From positions 124,001-188,000 of the forward strand of contig CDRNVI010000069.1 of NCBI GenBank assembly GCA_977017575.1: a stretch of 64,000 bases of DNA, in the 5' to 3' direction. Below the pieces are notes generated by a model. That model did not search any database. It was not told the DNA's origin and was given only the letters and a program-made list of their open reading frames with translations. This DNA comes from Paramoeba atlantica (lineage: Eukaryota > Discosea). The position numbers were made by a program, and so were the translations under genes. The stretch's first letter is position 1; each line of letters opens with the position of its first letter. Below, piece by piece: positions 39,314 through 51,500 of this stretch.

Positions 39314-42300
39314 ATGTCCTCCAATGTTATCACATCTGCTCCCGACGCGCACGACGGCCTCCCTCGAGGACCTGTCAGCGCGAGGCAACAGAATTTCCAC
39401 TTCATCCAGAGTCGCGCGGTACCAGTGAAACTTCGACTCGCTTCAAGCGTTCAGTGGTCATATTTTCCGGATGCACACGCCGCGGCTGTCTTTCTTACCG
39501 ATAAGAAGTTCTTCTCGAGTGTACACACTGCCGAAGCTTCCCTAAACAAGACTCTAAAAACAGAGAACAAAAGAAGTGACGGGCTAGTCGTCGATAAATG
39601 CACAGTACAGAATGTTATGGACCATGGCGCATGCGAATACCTGGAATATAAAGAGAAGAAACCACCTCACCGCACTTTCCGCCACGCCAGCTGGACGTCC
39701 GCTTTTCACGACTCGGAGATGTGTCTCGACTCGCATTATTCGTCTCCCCAAAACTTAAGCAAGGCAGTGATGAAAAAACTAAACGGCGACAATGTCCCTG
39801 GACTGTCCCAGTATGAAATAAAACATGTAGCGCGAAGCACTGAGTCCACAAACGGGACTTGGCTACAACATCAAATCATCTACGATGCTGCATACAGGAT
39901 TCGGGAACAGCCAACAGGACCGGAAACCTCATCACAACCTACAAAGCCACGTCAACCATGCAACCACAAATGTCGCGACAAAAACTCATGCCTGCATGCG
40001 TGCTGTAAAGTCACCGCCGTGGTTAATCCGCCCACAGAAGCTACCGCCGTGGGACCGAATAGTACGGAAAGGGAGGCACCACTTGTCACAACAACGAACT
40101 CCATCCGTCACCATACGAATACGGAGACGCGAAGACCTTGCAAGCACACCTGTCGCGACAAAACAAAATGTCTACACAGTTGTTGCAAAATCGGTGTGCT
40201 CGTATCCAAAGACGAACTGATGGTACACCACGACTTGCATTCCGCACAGCCTCCAATGGATCAACCGGTTACACATACGAACTTTACCCCTGCCCACTCG
40301 ATCGATGCCCTCCCCGATATGACGACGATCACATGCACGAACACGGAAAATCGCATACACGCACATGCAATAGAAACTAACAGCTCGGAAAGGAGTCTCG
40401 CAAGACCAACACGACTTATGCCCCACACACAACCACCGCCACAAGGGAGCAACAGCGATCCTAACGCAACAGAGACGGCCAACCGGGACAACTACCGTCC
40501 ATGCAAGCATCAGTGTGGCAATAAGACTCTATGTAAGCACAAATGTTGCAAGGAGGGAGTCCGCATCAGTCCAACGGCGAATAGAAACCACTCATGGTCA
40601 TTGCGAAATCTAATTCCGTGGACATCGGCTTCCACGGATGTAACCGAAATTCCCACAGCAGAGACGCCAACCACGCGAACGGAGACCACGGAAGGGACCA
40701 TGGGAGAAATTCCACTTCCCAACACCCAGCCTCCCGGCACCGCCCCCAACGAACCGTCCCCCAGTAACGAAAATGACGTATCACGAGACGCAAGACCACG
40801 TCGTCCCTACAAGCATAAGTGTAAAGATAAATCGCAATACCAACACGCCTGCTGCCAAAAAGGCGCGCTCGTGAGAGCTGGAGAAATCGCCTGCTCTGCA
40901 ATATCCTGGACTGTACGAAACCTCCTTATACTCGATAGACCGACCCAACCGACCGCACTGCCTGCCCCCCAGGAAGTTCAACCATCCTCACAACCTGAGC
41001 CCCTCGCCGACCGCTTTCCAACAACCCCCGTCTCAGATTCTCCCCCGCATCCTGCAAACGCCGCACTGTCTACTGAACGACGCCCAGATCCGATCTCAGA
41101 CCGCTCATACCACTACGGTGCCCACACTATATTCCAACGAACCCCACGAACAAACGCATCGCATACCACACCACCCTGTCCACGCTCGGAGCTCGAGAGT
41201 TTGCTTGAAACATTCCGCACCATTCAAGGTGGACGTGCCCTGGTGCACTTTGACACTAGCCAATGGGATCTCACCATCTCAAGAATTGAAGGACGTTGCA
41301 ATGCATTCATGCACCCTCCTCGAAGTAAAGAAGACGCACTGTTCCAAGCTGAAGTCATCTCTGCCATCTTGGCTGTATCCGTCTACGAAACTGCGAAAGA
41401 GATTAACCCCACACGCGGGTTTCTACTTCGAACCCGAACAGGCAGGTCCAAACGTAGCTCACGCCCCCTTGCCATCGACCGTACCGTCAAGTCATTAAAT
41501 CTACACGTTCGTCAATTAAAACGATCACTGACCTTTATGCACGGCCCAGAGCGAAATGCCCAAAGAGGGAGGATAAAAGATAGATGGACCCACCATTGCC
41601 GCAGCCATATCATCAAAACGTTCGGGGGCCGCTCCGGGGTCAGATACCATAACCAACATCTTGTTAAAGCGTTGCCCTTCCATCTACTCGGTCGTCGCGC
41701 AGGTATTCAACGACATACTCAAATTCGGCGTATGCCCGCCGACATGGAAAACGGCCGTCACCCGACTGATCCACAAAGGAGGCGACACTAAACTCATGGA
41801 AAACTGGCGCCCAATTAGTCTTACCAGCTGTCTCGGGAAACTTTTTCACTCAATCATAAGTCATCGCATCCTCCGCCACGCCCTCGATTCTCACGCCATA
41901 GACACGTCGATACAAAAAGGTTTTCTCCCCCACATGAATGGTACTGTAGAGCACACTCAAGTTTTATGTGAACTCCTCGAATACCAAAGACGCCACAAAC
42001 GACAATACTGCCTAGCACAGTTCGACATCAAAAATGCTTTCGGGTCCGTACCCCATACTGTGCTGTTACAGGCTCTAAAATGGGCGCGCGTATCTCCAAT
42101 TATCGTTCAATACATAGAACAACTCTACGAGAAAGCATCCATCCAAATCAAGTGCGCTGAAGGTCTTACAAAACCCATCTCGATAGATCGAGGTGTATTG
42201 CAGGGCGACACTCTCTCCCCCATACTATTCAATCTTGCAATGGAGTTGGTTCTGCGTTTCGTTCGATCAAGCTGCCCACAATATGGGATCACATGGGATG

Positions 42301-42671
42301 ACAAAGAGACCTTTCTCAAAGCCTTCGCCGACGACCTTACCATCATTACGAATACCCCCAGGGAAATGCAAAATGCCACCAATGTCCTTGGAAAAGGCCT
42401 TTCCGACATTGGGATGAACCTCAACGTTAAAAAGTGCCGAATTCAGCACATGTCAATGACGCAAGACTCGGGTTATATGACTCGGCGTCCTCAGCTCACG
42501 ATCAATGGAGCTCCGATTCCCCAGATATGCGACAAAGGAAGCACCTTCTTAGGGATGACGCTTGCTCCAGGTGCACAACAAGGCAAGATTCTCTTCCAGA
42601 AAGGTAAAGTAACTAATCAGATAAACATTATTATCCCCCTTTTGGAAGACGGTACCTGGATTTCACCATGA
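39314..42671 (+). mobile_element. LINE with Cys/His-repeat protein and reverse transcriptase, 3'-truncated
   Basis: A long frame (ATG 39314, end 41791) carries four Cys/His repeats at about 39950-40009, 40132-40190, 40496-40553 and 40801-40858 of the form PCxHxCxxKxxCxHxCCK; the fourth has lost some Cys. The reverse transcriptase continues in another frame (41661-42671), so one frameshift lies in the 41.6-41.8 kb overlap. RT blocks: ENWRPISLTSCLGK, FDIKNAFGSVPH, RGVLQGDTLSPILFN, AFADDLTII, GMNLNVKKC and STFLGMTLA. The FADD box and RGVLQGD place it among non-LTR retrotransposons. Thumb and any endonuclease are missing. Confidence 0.75.
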
Positions 42672-43276
42672 AAAAAATTTCTTGTCAGATGTTTTTAAAA
42701 AATATGTAGCTTTTTTTCATTTTTTTAAAGACAGCTAAAAATATCGGGAACGTGTAGATCTCGAAATTGTGAACGAAAAAGTGCTATCATAACCTCCCTA
42801 GGCTCCTTCATGCAAAAAAATAGGGGGGGGGGGTGATTTATTCGTGTCCCGGGGTTTATACGTTTTGTACATAATCGTTTTTGTACATATTTTTGTACAT
42901 AATTCATAAGCCAGTTTTTCTTAACTGACTATGGGTCAGGAGCATTGTTGGAAATCTGTGATATGAGTCAGATCCTTTGACAATGTTGGGGCTTAGCGAC
43001 CCCCTCCTTTCCAGCTACGTCCACAGCAACGTTTATACTTTAATTTTTGTCGTAACTGAGTCTTTCTGTGGTTTTACTCGGTGTTATCTAAAACCTCGGT
43101 ACAATTATCCATGGATTTCACTCTACGCGCGCTATGAAGTCTAGTCAATTTTTTTTAGAAAACAAAACAACAGCAACTTATGACTTCTTTAGCAAGTATT
43201 ACTTGCTAAGACTATTACTTAGTAAGATGTATGCTTTATTTGCGTGTCGTACACCATTATTTTTCATTTTAATCTA
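42672..43276. other. Island spacer
   Basis: AT-rich. TTTTGTACATA is repeated three times near 42860-42900. No gene. Confidence 0.45.
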
Positions 43277-43596
43277 CCGTATACCCCCCCCCAATAAGGT
43301 ACCCCCCCAGTAAGAGAGATTTGGCCTTTTTTGGGCTGACCCGCAGTAAGAGAGATTTGGCTTGGGAGCCCAACAGGAGGAGTATAGGGGGTAGGGGGTG
43401 GGTGTCTGCATGTTGGGGGCCTCGGGGGTAGCCCAAATAAGAGTTTTAACACGTTTTCAGAAGAAAAAATAGAAAAAATAGTCAAAAAAATTGGGAGAAA
43501 AGAGGAAACTGGCCAAAAAAGGTTACCCCCCTCAGTAAGAGAGATTTGGCCATTTTGACCCAAAACCCATTCTCTTACTGGGGGGGGGGTATACGG
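43277..43596. mobile_element. 320-bp TA-flanked MITE
   Basis: Ends CCGTATACCCCCCCC and inverse, with TA at 43275-43276 and 43597-43598. Internal CAGTAAGAGAGATTTGGC(C/T) occurs four times in direct and inverted orientation. Confidence 0.75.
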
Positions 43597-43601
43597 TATT
43601 A

Positions 43602-44590
43602 CTGTGACCCCCGCTTTACACTTCGCCCGTTTTGAGCAGTAACGAAGTATAAAGGGGGGGTCTGAATTTTTTTCCCCGCTGTAAAAAAAAACAGAAACCC
43701 CAGCCCCGTACAACCAATAAATAGCTCCGCGAAGGAATCAAATAGTAGAAATTCTAAATCAGAAACGCACAAACGTGCCCGATCAAAGGCCAAGCAAACA
43801 AGAAGTTTGCCCAAAAAGGCTCCAGAATAATGAAAAACAACGTGTACAACGTAAAACCAAGGTTTTCGTACCTACAGTTACGACGCGCACTCCACAAATT
43901 AAACGATTACATTGTGAGGAGGAATGTACTGCACAAAAATCTACGAGGAGTTCTGATTGAACAAATGAGGACTGAATTTTCATGCATAGGGAGGTGTTTG
44001 AATGCGCTCATTATTATTTTCTTTCTTTTCAAAACATACATACCCTTTTTATATACACTGGTTGCGTAAACAAGGTTTCGAATTAACCACGCGTCTCGCT
44101 CTATGCCCTAGGCAAAAACAGAGGTGTAGAGCCAACAGGTCAGAAGGTCAAATGAATATGAAGGCGAGTTGCTGGAAGACACATTCACCCTAAAGAGGCA
44201 TTTCCAAAGAAAGTAACTAAGATACATGGATGGCAGGGCTGTGGAAGGTGCTTCATCGCGTAAATTTTAGGTGATATTGTATTTTTGTATGTTTCGTTAC
44301 TAGTATGAACTACAAATCCGTTAACTGATATTTCAATATCAGTGTCTTTGTTGTTGTTGTAAAAAAAATGCCGCGCCGCTTCGCGGCGCGGCTCGTCCAG
44401 TTTTCCACTTTTTCCTTTTATATCACCTTCCATTTCTAGAAGGGAAGACTTGGAACATTCTTGTTTTTTTTTTAAAATAAATAGAAAAATTACGAAAATA
44501 AATAAAAAATCGCCCCCCTTTCGGGGGGCGCACAAAAAACGAAGTATAAAGGGGGGGTCTGACCAGCGAACTATAAAGGGGGGGGCACAG
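43602..44590. mobile_element. 989-bp TA-flanked element, non-autonomous
   Basis: Starts two bases after the TA that closes the MITE at 43277-43596 and ends before TA at 44591-44592. Ends CTGTG(A/C)CCCCCC...TTTA(T/C)A with subterminal ACGAAGTATAAAGGGGGG-TCTGA in inverted orientation. Only short frames inside. It has a CCGCGCCGCTTCGCGGCGCGG hairpin near 44371-44392. Confidence 0.7.
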
Positions 44591-44784
44591 TAAATGAATT
44601 AATGCCTCCTTCATCGTACTCTACTTCATAAGGATAAAAAAACATCATCCCGAGGCCTTGAGTTCGGCCAAAAAATCCCAGAGCGACATGAAAAGTAGTT
44701 CCAAAAGTACTCGATGAACAGAATTCGCCACTTCGATGAATTCATCGAAGTGACTCACCTTTCGATGAACGTTCACGGAAACGT

Positions 44785-45105
44785 ATGCATAGCCATTTTT
44801 TTGATATCCTTATGGTGACATTCGAATACTACGACTCGGAATCGGACCACCCGAGAGAACTTCGGTGTGAACCAGACTCGACCGACGACACTTCTGATGA
44901 CGCTTCTTCTGAAACAATCGGCACAGATTCCAAGACTGATTCGGAAAGAAATGATCCCGATTGGGATCCCGATGATGAATTTTCTGTCTCCTCGATTTGT
45001 GACACAGAGGATTGGGGCGAGGAGGAAGGTCTCAATGCTCTCACTAGCCTGAAAAATGTGTGCATATTTCCAGGCGAACAAGACAATGATTTTGAAAGCC
45101 GCTGA
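44785..45105 (+). CDS. Acidic unknown ORF
   Basis: 106 residues, or 97 from the second Met; Asp/Glu/Ser-rich (DSESDHPRELRCEPDSTDDTSDD, and DWDPDDEFSVSSICDTEDW in shorter words). No domain recognised; an acidic tail of a transposase or an accessory protein are possibilities. The composition is biased and coding-like. Confidence 0.35.
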   Translation: MHSHFFDILMVTFEYYDSESDHPRELRCEPDSTDDTSDDASSETIGTDSKTDSERNDPDWDPDDEFSVSSICDTEDWGEEEGLNALTSLKNVCIFPGEQDNDFESR

Positions 45106-46830
45106 CTTACAAGCTTACAAAAAGACAATCGGGAAAATTAAACATCATTTCCTTCCTCAGAATCTGCAGATCCTGTTTTAACCCCAATAGTATATGAAGG
45201 CCAACTTTTGAACCTTCTCAATGACGAAAATCATACCACAATTGAAACGGCCGAGGGAGCTCCAGGTGGATTGATGTACATGGTAGAAGAATCGAGTGCG
45301 GATGTACGTGAGAATAAAAATATAACTTCCACGATGGAAAATGCGGAAACACAGCCCGATCATAAGGGGATGGCGGTGGAAGTGCGGATGTACGTGAGGG
45401 TGAAAATGCTACTTCCACGATGAAAAATGCGGGAACACAGCCCGATCATAAGGGGATGGGGGTGGAAGACTGCGAAAAAAAGGTTTACTCTTTGCGAAAA
45501 TCTTTATACCCAAAAAATAAAACCATAAGTGCGCTTCCTCTAGCCCCCACCCCTCCACCGAGGCTGTGGGGTTACATTAGCTCTTTATCGAGGGGCTGAA
45601 GAAGGCGAGGTCGGACCTAGAAGTCCGTGCTAAGACCCTTGACAAGTCCGGCGCTTGTGCCCGCCAGACGGGATATGTGCTTATGCGATGAGTGCATTTC
45701 CTTACGTGCGCATCACAGAAAAGACCGCGCACGTGCGAAGACGCAACCCCCCCGGGATCCCTCCTCCCCTCTCTGCTTCTTCCAGATCCTCTCGGCACCG
45801 GTCGGTGACCCGTAGACCCCCGCGCTCTATCTCTCCTCGGAGCCGCTCCCAGAACAGAGCTTGTACCCTTCATGCGAAAGCCCCTTTTCTGATTTTAAGG
45901 GGAAGCTGTTGGGGAAGCATCCGGCACGTCAAACCACTCCGGAAACCCTCGCTGACCGTCCGCCACATGTCAAACAATTGACCCTCAAAGAATCATACCA
46001 AAAGATAAGCAAAACACAGAAGGAAACTTTGACATCCTTGGAAGCCCTATCGGATCCCACGAATACTGCGCTGAGTATCTCATGACGCATGCGATCGAAC
46101 CAGCCGAAGATACTTTAGATGCTTCCAATTTAATTGAGGACCCACAGGTCGCCATGTCACTTGTACGACATGTGCCGGCTTTTGTCAACTGGTTCGTGCT
46201 CTACGTACAACACCTCCACAATGTCTACAACGCGTTTGTGAACGTCTAGACAATTCACTGCTGAGCACAACTGAAGAGATACATGTACTTTGCCCACTGA
46301 ACACCCCTGCCCGTGCTCAGATCCAACGCCTCAAGAGACACGGAGGTTTCGTTCTGCGTTCATCGGAACGCAAATTCTCGAATTTCTCTATTCGGTCTGC
46401 GTTCATCGGAAATATACTCTTCTGCAAATTACGTAGCATCTGTTGTGTTCGCAGCAAGCAAAGACGGGTGAAATCCACTGGACGGGGAAAGTCAAAGGGA
46501 GAGAAAGTGAGAGAGAAAGAGGGAAAAGTGGAAAATTGTTTTTATTTGCATAAAAACAAAGTGCAAGTGCTAATTTGATTGCTTGTTTTCAAATCATATA
46601 CCCCCTCCCCCCAATGGACCTCCATGGTTCAAGTACTGGGTAAAAATATGGAGACAATGCCGCGTTTCATACTTTAAATTTACTAATTTAATAGCAAAAA
46701 AATAACTTATTTCTACATGTCGGTATTTCATACATGTATGTATTTATTGGAAAATGCCCATTGTTCTTGTTTTGCGAGCCTTATTCTACTGTGCTCTAAG
46801 AATCTGTTCCTTCTTTCCTTTTTCTTTCGT
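45106..46830 (+). other. Debris of plus-strand ORFs with an 86-bp tandem duplication
   Basis: Units at about 45297-45382 and 45383-45469 are direct repeats containing GTGCGGATGTACGTGAG and AACACAGCCCGATCATAAGG. Coding-like fragments follow around 45860-46250 (ending in NWFVLYVQHLHNVYNAFVNV) and 46250-46576, in different frames. Not recognised; possibly parts of a broken mobile or virus-like element. Confidence 0.4.
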
Positions 46831-48895
46831 ACAAATGCCTGACGTCTCGGTCCAAACCGTATCAGAGGAAATTCAGACCTAGCTTGGTCTTCCGGAAAAG
46901 TACATAATGAAATGGAAGGCAGCGATACAAAAGCCTTTGAAGCAGTATCGCTTTGCTCGCGGGAACATCACGCTTCTTCAAGGTGACCCGGACGCAATTG
47001 ATCGTGTTCTAAATCGCTGTCTGAGCCCGGTTACGTTTTATGACGATGTGCATATACAGGGGTGAAAACCTCGTGGTGGGGGGGTCTAAAATTCGTAAAA
47101 ATTATCCAATTTTGGAAAGTAATAGCGCATTCGAGAGCTCTCACAGAGTTGTATGTTTTAGCACTATTTGCGGCCTGTGACTCAACATGAAACGATGAGA
47201 CAAAAAATATCATGATTTTGTTTCTTGCCCAAATTTACGTTTTTTCAGTTTTTAGCTGTTTTTCAGTCAATATTAGCACTATATGCCCCAGAAACGGATT
47301 CGTTCCCGAACCTCACGTGGTGTACTCAGCGACAGGTCCTATTCCTCCCCCGCACGGGTGATACCAAGTCACCGTATGCTTCTTGTCTCAGATTATCTTG
47401 AGACAGGGTCCTATTCTCGGACAGCCCAAAACTTCGGCGTCCACGAAAATACAGTAAAACGTCTTGTGATACGCTATGAGAACACTGGAGACGTGGAAAG
47501 CTCTCCTATTTCACGCCCATCTCCTGTCAGTACCCCTGCGCTGCACGAAGCAGCTATCCGCCTCATTGATGAGGGATACCGTGACCTCCCGTACGGGATT
47601 GAGAACTGGTGTGCACTCCATAGAGTTGTGCTTTCTCTTGGATTTCAGTGTTCAAGACCAACTTTGGTTAACGCCATGAAGAGCCATGGTATGATCATGC
47701 GAACTTTAAAAAGAAAGCCCGCACTGACCGATGAACACAAGAGGAAACGAGTGCATTTTTGTTCTGAGATGTTCACTTGGTCAGATACCCAACTGAGACA
47801 AATTGTTTTCTGCGATGAGAAGAAGTTCACTTGCGGTAGGGGACGAAACAAAATTACTTACCTTTGCCGGAAGACTGACCCCGCCAAGGAACAGCAGGGA
47901 GAGCTAGAACCTTGGTATCCTTGATAATTGTCCTGTTCATAATTCTGCGCGAACAACCTTTCGCAACGAAGGTATTAATGTACTCTCTTGGCCTGCAAAA
48001 TCCCCCGATTTAAACACCATTGAAAACCTTTGGGGGACCATGGACAGGATCAAAAATGATCTTCGACCCAAGAATCGGGCTGAATTAGTATCGGCCATTG
48101 AGACAGCGTTCGAAAGAATACAATCAGAACGCAAGCAAGAATGTATTAACACGATGAGCAGTTTCCGCAAGCGTTGTCGCATCGTTATTGAGCGAAACGG
48201 TTCTTCCTGTGGGTATTAAGGGTAATGTTTGACCATTTTTTACAGTTTTTCAAATTTGCAAATCGTGTTTTTGACCCTTCCATCAAAGGGGGGTACCCCC
48301 CTAACCCCCGCAAACTGCCTATCTTAAAACATACAACTCTGCGAGAGCTCTCGAACGCGCTATTATTTTCCAAAATTGGACAAATTTTACGAATTTTAGA
48401 CCCCCCCCACCATGGGATTTTCACCCCTGTATGTGGTGTCCCGCTTCTAGCCATAGGGATCGCACAATTGATCCTTAATCTCATCACATATCGTGGTGGG
48501 TGGCTAGGTGCGGAGCACGTACGAGATGGCTTAGCGAAGCCAGTCTGGAACTTCGTTCGTCGACGAACTCAATTCGTCTGATCCAGAAGTTGAATGCAAG
48601 GCATTCGCTGGTCGTGTTTGGGCGTACCTTGCAGGCCAGAACATTCGATTGAGTCGCCGTTCCCAGATGAATGCATCTCAGGAAGGCGAAGCATTATCTG
48701 TTATGTCTGTAACTGTTCCTTCCCCTTCTTCTCACTTAGATGTCGCTCAGGATCCTCTGCAAATCGCCCGTCCCCCTCAACCCGTCAATGTAAATTTCCC
48801 CAAGAAGAGAGGACGACCCATAGGTCCCCAGGCACCGCCGCGCAGCGTGCAGGAAGATACAGGAGTGAACAGAAACCCCCCCACCCCCTGAGGAA
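46831..48895 (+). pseudogene. Accessory ORF split by a transposon
   Basis: Coding-like sequence before 47056 (MKWKAAIQKPLKQYRF, then LLQGDPDAIDRVL) continues after 48430 with GVPLLAIGIAQLILNLITY and AFAGRVWAYLAGQ, ending with an AT-hook-like PKKRGRPIG. The transposon 47057-48429 sits in between. The hydrophobic stretch loosely resembles the one in the 35.2-kb ORF. Family unknown; broken in several places. Confidence 0.4.
47057..48429 (+). mobile_element. Tc1/mariner-like transposon (DD34E), 1373 bp
   Basis: TA at 47055-47056 and 48430-48431; ~110-bp inverted repeats beginning CAGGGGTGAAAA and containing GGGGTCTAAAATTCGTAAAA. The transposase starts at ATG 47283: helix-turn-helix (GSYSRTAQNFGVHENTVKRLV), then FCDEKKFTCG. 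The frame ends at 47924, but sequence to 48217 continues in another frame with VLSWPAKSPDLNTIENLW and the C-terminal helices. At least one frameshift, and the middle DN box is damaged. Confidence 0.8.
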
Positions 48896-48897
48896 AA

Positions 48898-48995
48898 CTT
48901 ATTTTTTTATCCGTTTTTGCCCACCTTTACTGCATTCGAGAGATCTCTTTGTCCTAGAGCTTTCCCGCCTTTTTTCATAGAGACCCCCCGGAGCT
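48898..48995 (+). repeat. Dispersed ~95-bp repeat end
   Basis: Matches 23325-23425 and the reverse complement of 7775-7875 (TTTTTTTATCCG, AGAGATCTCTTTGTCCTAGA, GACCCCCCGG). Confidence 0.5.
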
Positions 48996-49050
48996 CATAC
49001 GGCGACCCGGAAAACAACCAAAAGCAACCTCTTAATCTGGCTACTCGTAT

Positions 49051-49354
49051 TGTTTTTTGATGTTCATGCTCTCGTTGGCGCAGAGATAAATCCCTTGATG
49101 CGACAGCCGATATCATCGGCACAATCCGTAATGACGGATGTCGCACCAAGGGGATTAGCACGGAATCTGTCGGTAGAGGGGGTCCAGGCAACCCACCCTC
49201 TATTTACGCAGCCGGAGGGGCGTACTGCAACCGACTCGGTCCCAGTCGGTAGAGGTGGTCCAGGCAACTCACCACCTCTTTACGCAGCCGGAGGGGCGCA
49301 CTGCAACCTACCGCTGCCTCGCGATAAGACGAGGCAGAGCCACGCCCAGTGGTG
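49051..49354 (+). repeat. Hairpin-rich structured repeat, copy 2 (two 76-bp units)
   Basis: Same box-A-like start, same first three-way junction, then two 76-bp units starting at 49169 and 49245, then the CTGCCTCG...CGAGGCAG hairpin and CCAC...GTGG. It leaves the copy-1 sequence after CAGTGGTG, so the purine-rich 3' part and terminal hairpin are absent. Confidence 0.75.
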
Positions 49355-49739
49355 AGGAAGAAAGAGGAAGAAAGCCTAGACGCAGAAAAATGTCAGAAAA
49401 ACACCTTCAATGGACGTAAAATATGATACAACAACATTTAGAACACAAAAAAATACAAAAAGCAAGTATTGCTTATGTGAAATAATTCTTCACTTTCACC
49501 GAAAGACGTTGTAAACTCACTGCAAAACTCCTTGTACGCGTTGCACAAAGTGGATGGATGAAAGGCGACGTTTTTTCCGTCTCATGAAATATACTAATAC
49601 TATTCTCAGTTGCTAAACGATTCAAAATTACCAACAGCAATCATTGTTGATGATCACACGACGCATCGCACTGATGATGTACCAGAAACCTCGATTACGG
49701 GCTCGCAGCCCCTTCGACCGAAGAGCATTGTCAACTGAC

Positions 49740-50760
49740 TGGGGGGATAAGTGAATGATACGTTCATTAGGAAATTCTGTACGCGAAGTTGCGGGGGAGC
49801 ACAGGTTCAGTGTAGGATTTGTTTCAAAAGTTAGGAAAGCACATCTTTCTCATACAGTTAAATCAAAAGGTGGACGTCCGTGCAAGATCACAGACACATG
49901 CTCCCGACGAATAAAACGTCTCATAGTATGTGGTGAAGAGAAGAATGTCTTTTACTGTAACTCTACTCCTCCTCTCATTGATATACACTTATCCCCCCAG
50001 TCAGTTCGCAATGCTCTGCGCTCGAAGGGGCTTACGGGCTGCGAGCCCGTAAGCGTTCCAAGAAACCGAAGTTGACCCGCCACCAAAAGAAACAGAGATT
50101 GAAGTTCGCCTTCCGACACCAACATTGGACCTTCGCAGATTGGTCCAGGGTGCTATGGTCAGATGAGACGAAACTTTGTCGTTTCGAGAATGCTGAGGAT
50201 ACCTACGCGTGCAAGTTTCCGGGAGAAGGTTTGAGTGAGCGAATCACTCAAGGACAGTGAAGTATAGAAGAGACTCTATCACGCAATGGACATGTACGGC
50301 ACCTACGACGCCGAAGCGTCGATGGGAACATGAATGCAGATCAGTACGTTCCCTTTCTTCGCGAGAATCTTGAAGTTTCTTTCGAAGGCCTTGGCCTGAA
50401 GAAAATGTTTATAAATAAATAAACATTTAAGAAATACATTTAAGAGACATTTAAGAAATAAAACGATCCGAAGCATACAAACAAATTGGCAAAGAGCTTC
50501 TTTGCTGATGAGTCGTTCTACTGGAGTGGCCTCCGCAGTCTCCCGATTTTAATCCCCTTGAGAACGTGTGGTATCACCTGAAAAAGGCTTTAGCCGGTCT
50601 CTCAACCCCACCCGCAGGTGTTTTGGAACTCTGGGAGTGGACCCCAAAAAGAATGGGTAAAAATTCTTGAAAGTCTGTGCCGCTCTGTGGTGGAAAGCAT
50701 GCCTCGGCGAATAGAGGCAGTAATAAAGGCGAAAGGGGATGTTACGAAGTACTAAGAGGT
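49740..50760 (+). pseudogene. Tc1-like transposase pseudogene
   Basis: Frames 49755-50075 (helix-turn-helix: SVREVAGEHRFSVGFVSKVRK, GGRPCKITD) and 50072-50260 (LKFAFRHQHWTFADWSRVLW, then SDETKLCRF). Decayed remains of the rest in shifting frames follow: NADQYVPFLRENLE, SPDFNPLENVWYHLKKALAG. Four or more frame changes. The helix-turn-helix lacks its first part. Different from the 36.4- and 47.1-kb elements (WTFADWSRVLWSDET is the classical Tc1 form). Confidence 0.75.
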
Positions 50761-51137
50761 AAGTCGAAAATTCGTTTTTATGTCAAAGCATCTTGTGTTC
50801 TCTGCAAAAAAATCGAAAATTGCAAAAAAACTGTTCACATGTTTTCTTTCACTTGCATGCGATCATACTTCTATTACAAAGCCGATCAAGTCGTAAGATC
50901 AAGTCTATGGCAACACAGTGTCCATGCATACACTACTCTGATATACTACTTCAATACACACGACACCTGGCTACAGGGAAACACGAACAACAAAAAAGTG
51001 TCCAACATGTGAACAGTTTTTTTGTAGTCCATTTTTGTAGTACTTTAAAGCGTTTAAAAAACTTCTACCCTGTGTTCCCGGAATCGTGTCCCAGACCTCT
51101 CTGGGGAAATCAGGAGACTGGTCTCCTGGTTCAGGAT

Positions 51138-51415
51138 CTGACCCGGTAATTCCTGTCTTACGCATAATGAGGAATAAAAATAATAATCGAATGTTAACAA
51201 CAATAAACGAGTCCCGCCCCTTTAAGAGAAAAATATTAATAAGTATGCTTGGCAGAAATCTAAGAGACTTTTCTTCAAAATACAACTTGTATATTCAGTG
51301 CAGGTCCGTGTGATTTCTCTCATGGTGTTGTCGGTAAGTGTGTGATGCTATGTTGTGTGTTATTCATCATAAGAGAAATTCAATAAAGCAAGTATACAGT
51401 ACATGTATGTACGTA
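51138..51415. repeat. Direct repeat, copy 1
   Basis: Starts CTGACCCGGTAATTCCTGTC and ends GTACATGTATGTACG; about 280 bp, near-identical to 52145-52428 with small indels. Confidence 0.75.
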
Positions 51416-51440
51416 TGCATTTTTTCATGTAAGTAGTACA

Positions 51441-51500
51441 GGGGGATGCACGAAAATAAGGGAGTTCTAAATTTTGTAAAACTTTGCCAATACATGTAGG
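51441..51500. mobile_element. Solitary end of a Tc1/mariner-like element
   Basis: TACAGGGGGATGCACGAAAA followed by TTCTAAATTTTGTAAAA resembles the ends of the 36378 and 47057 elements. No partner end seen. Confidence 0.4.
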
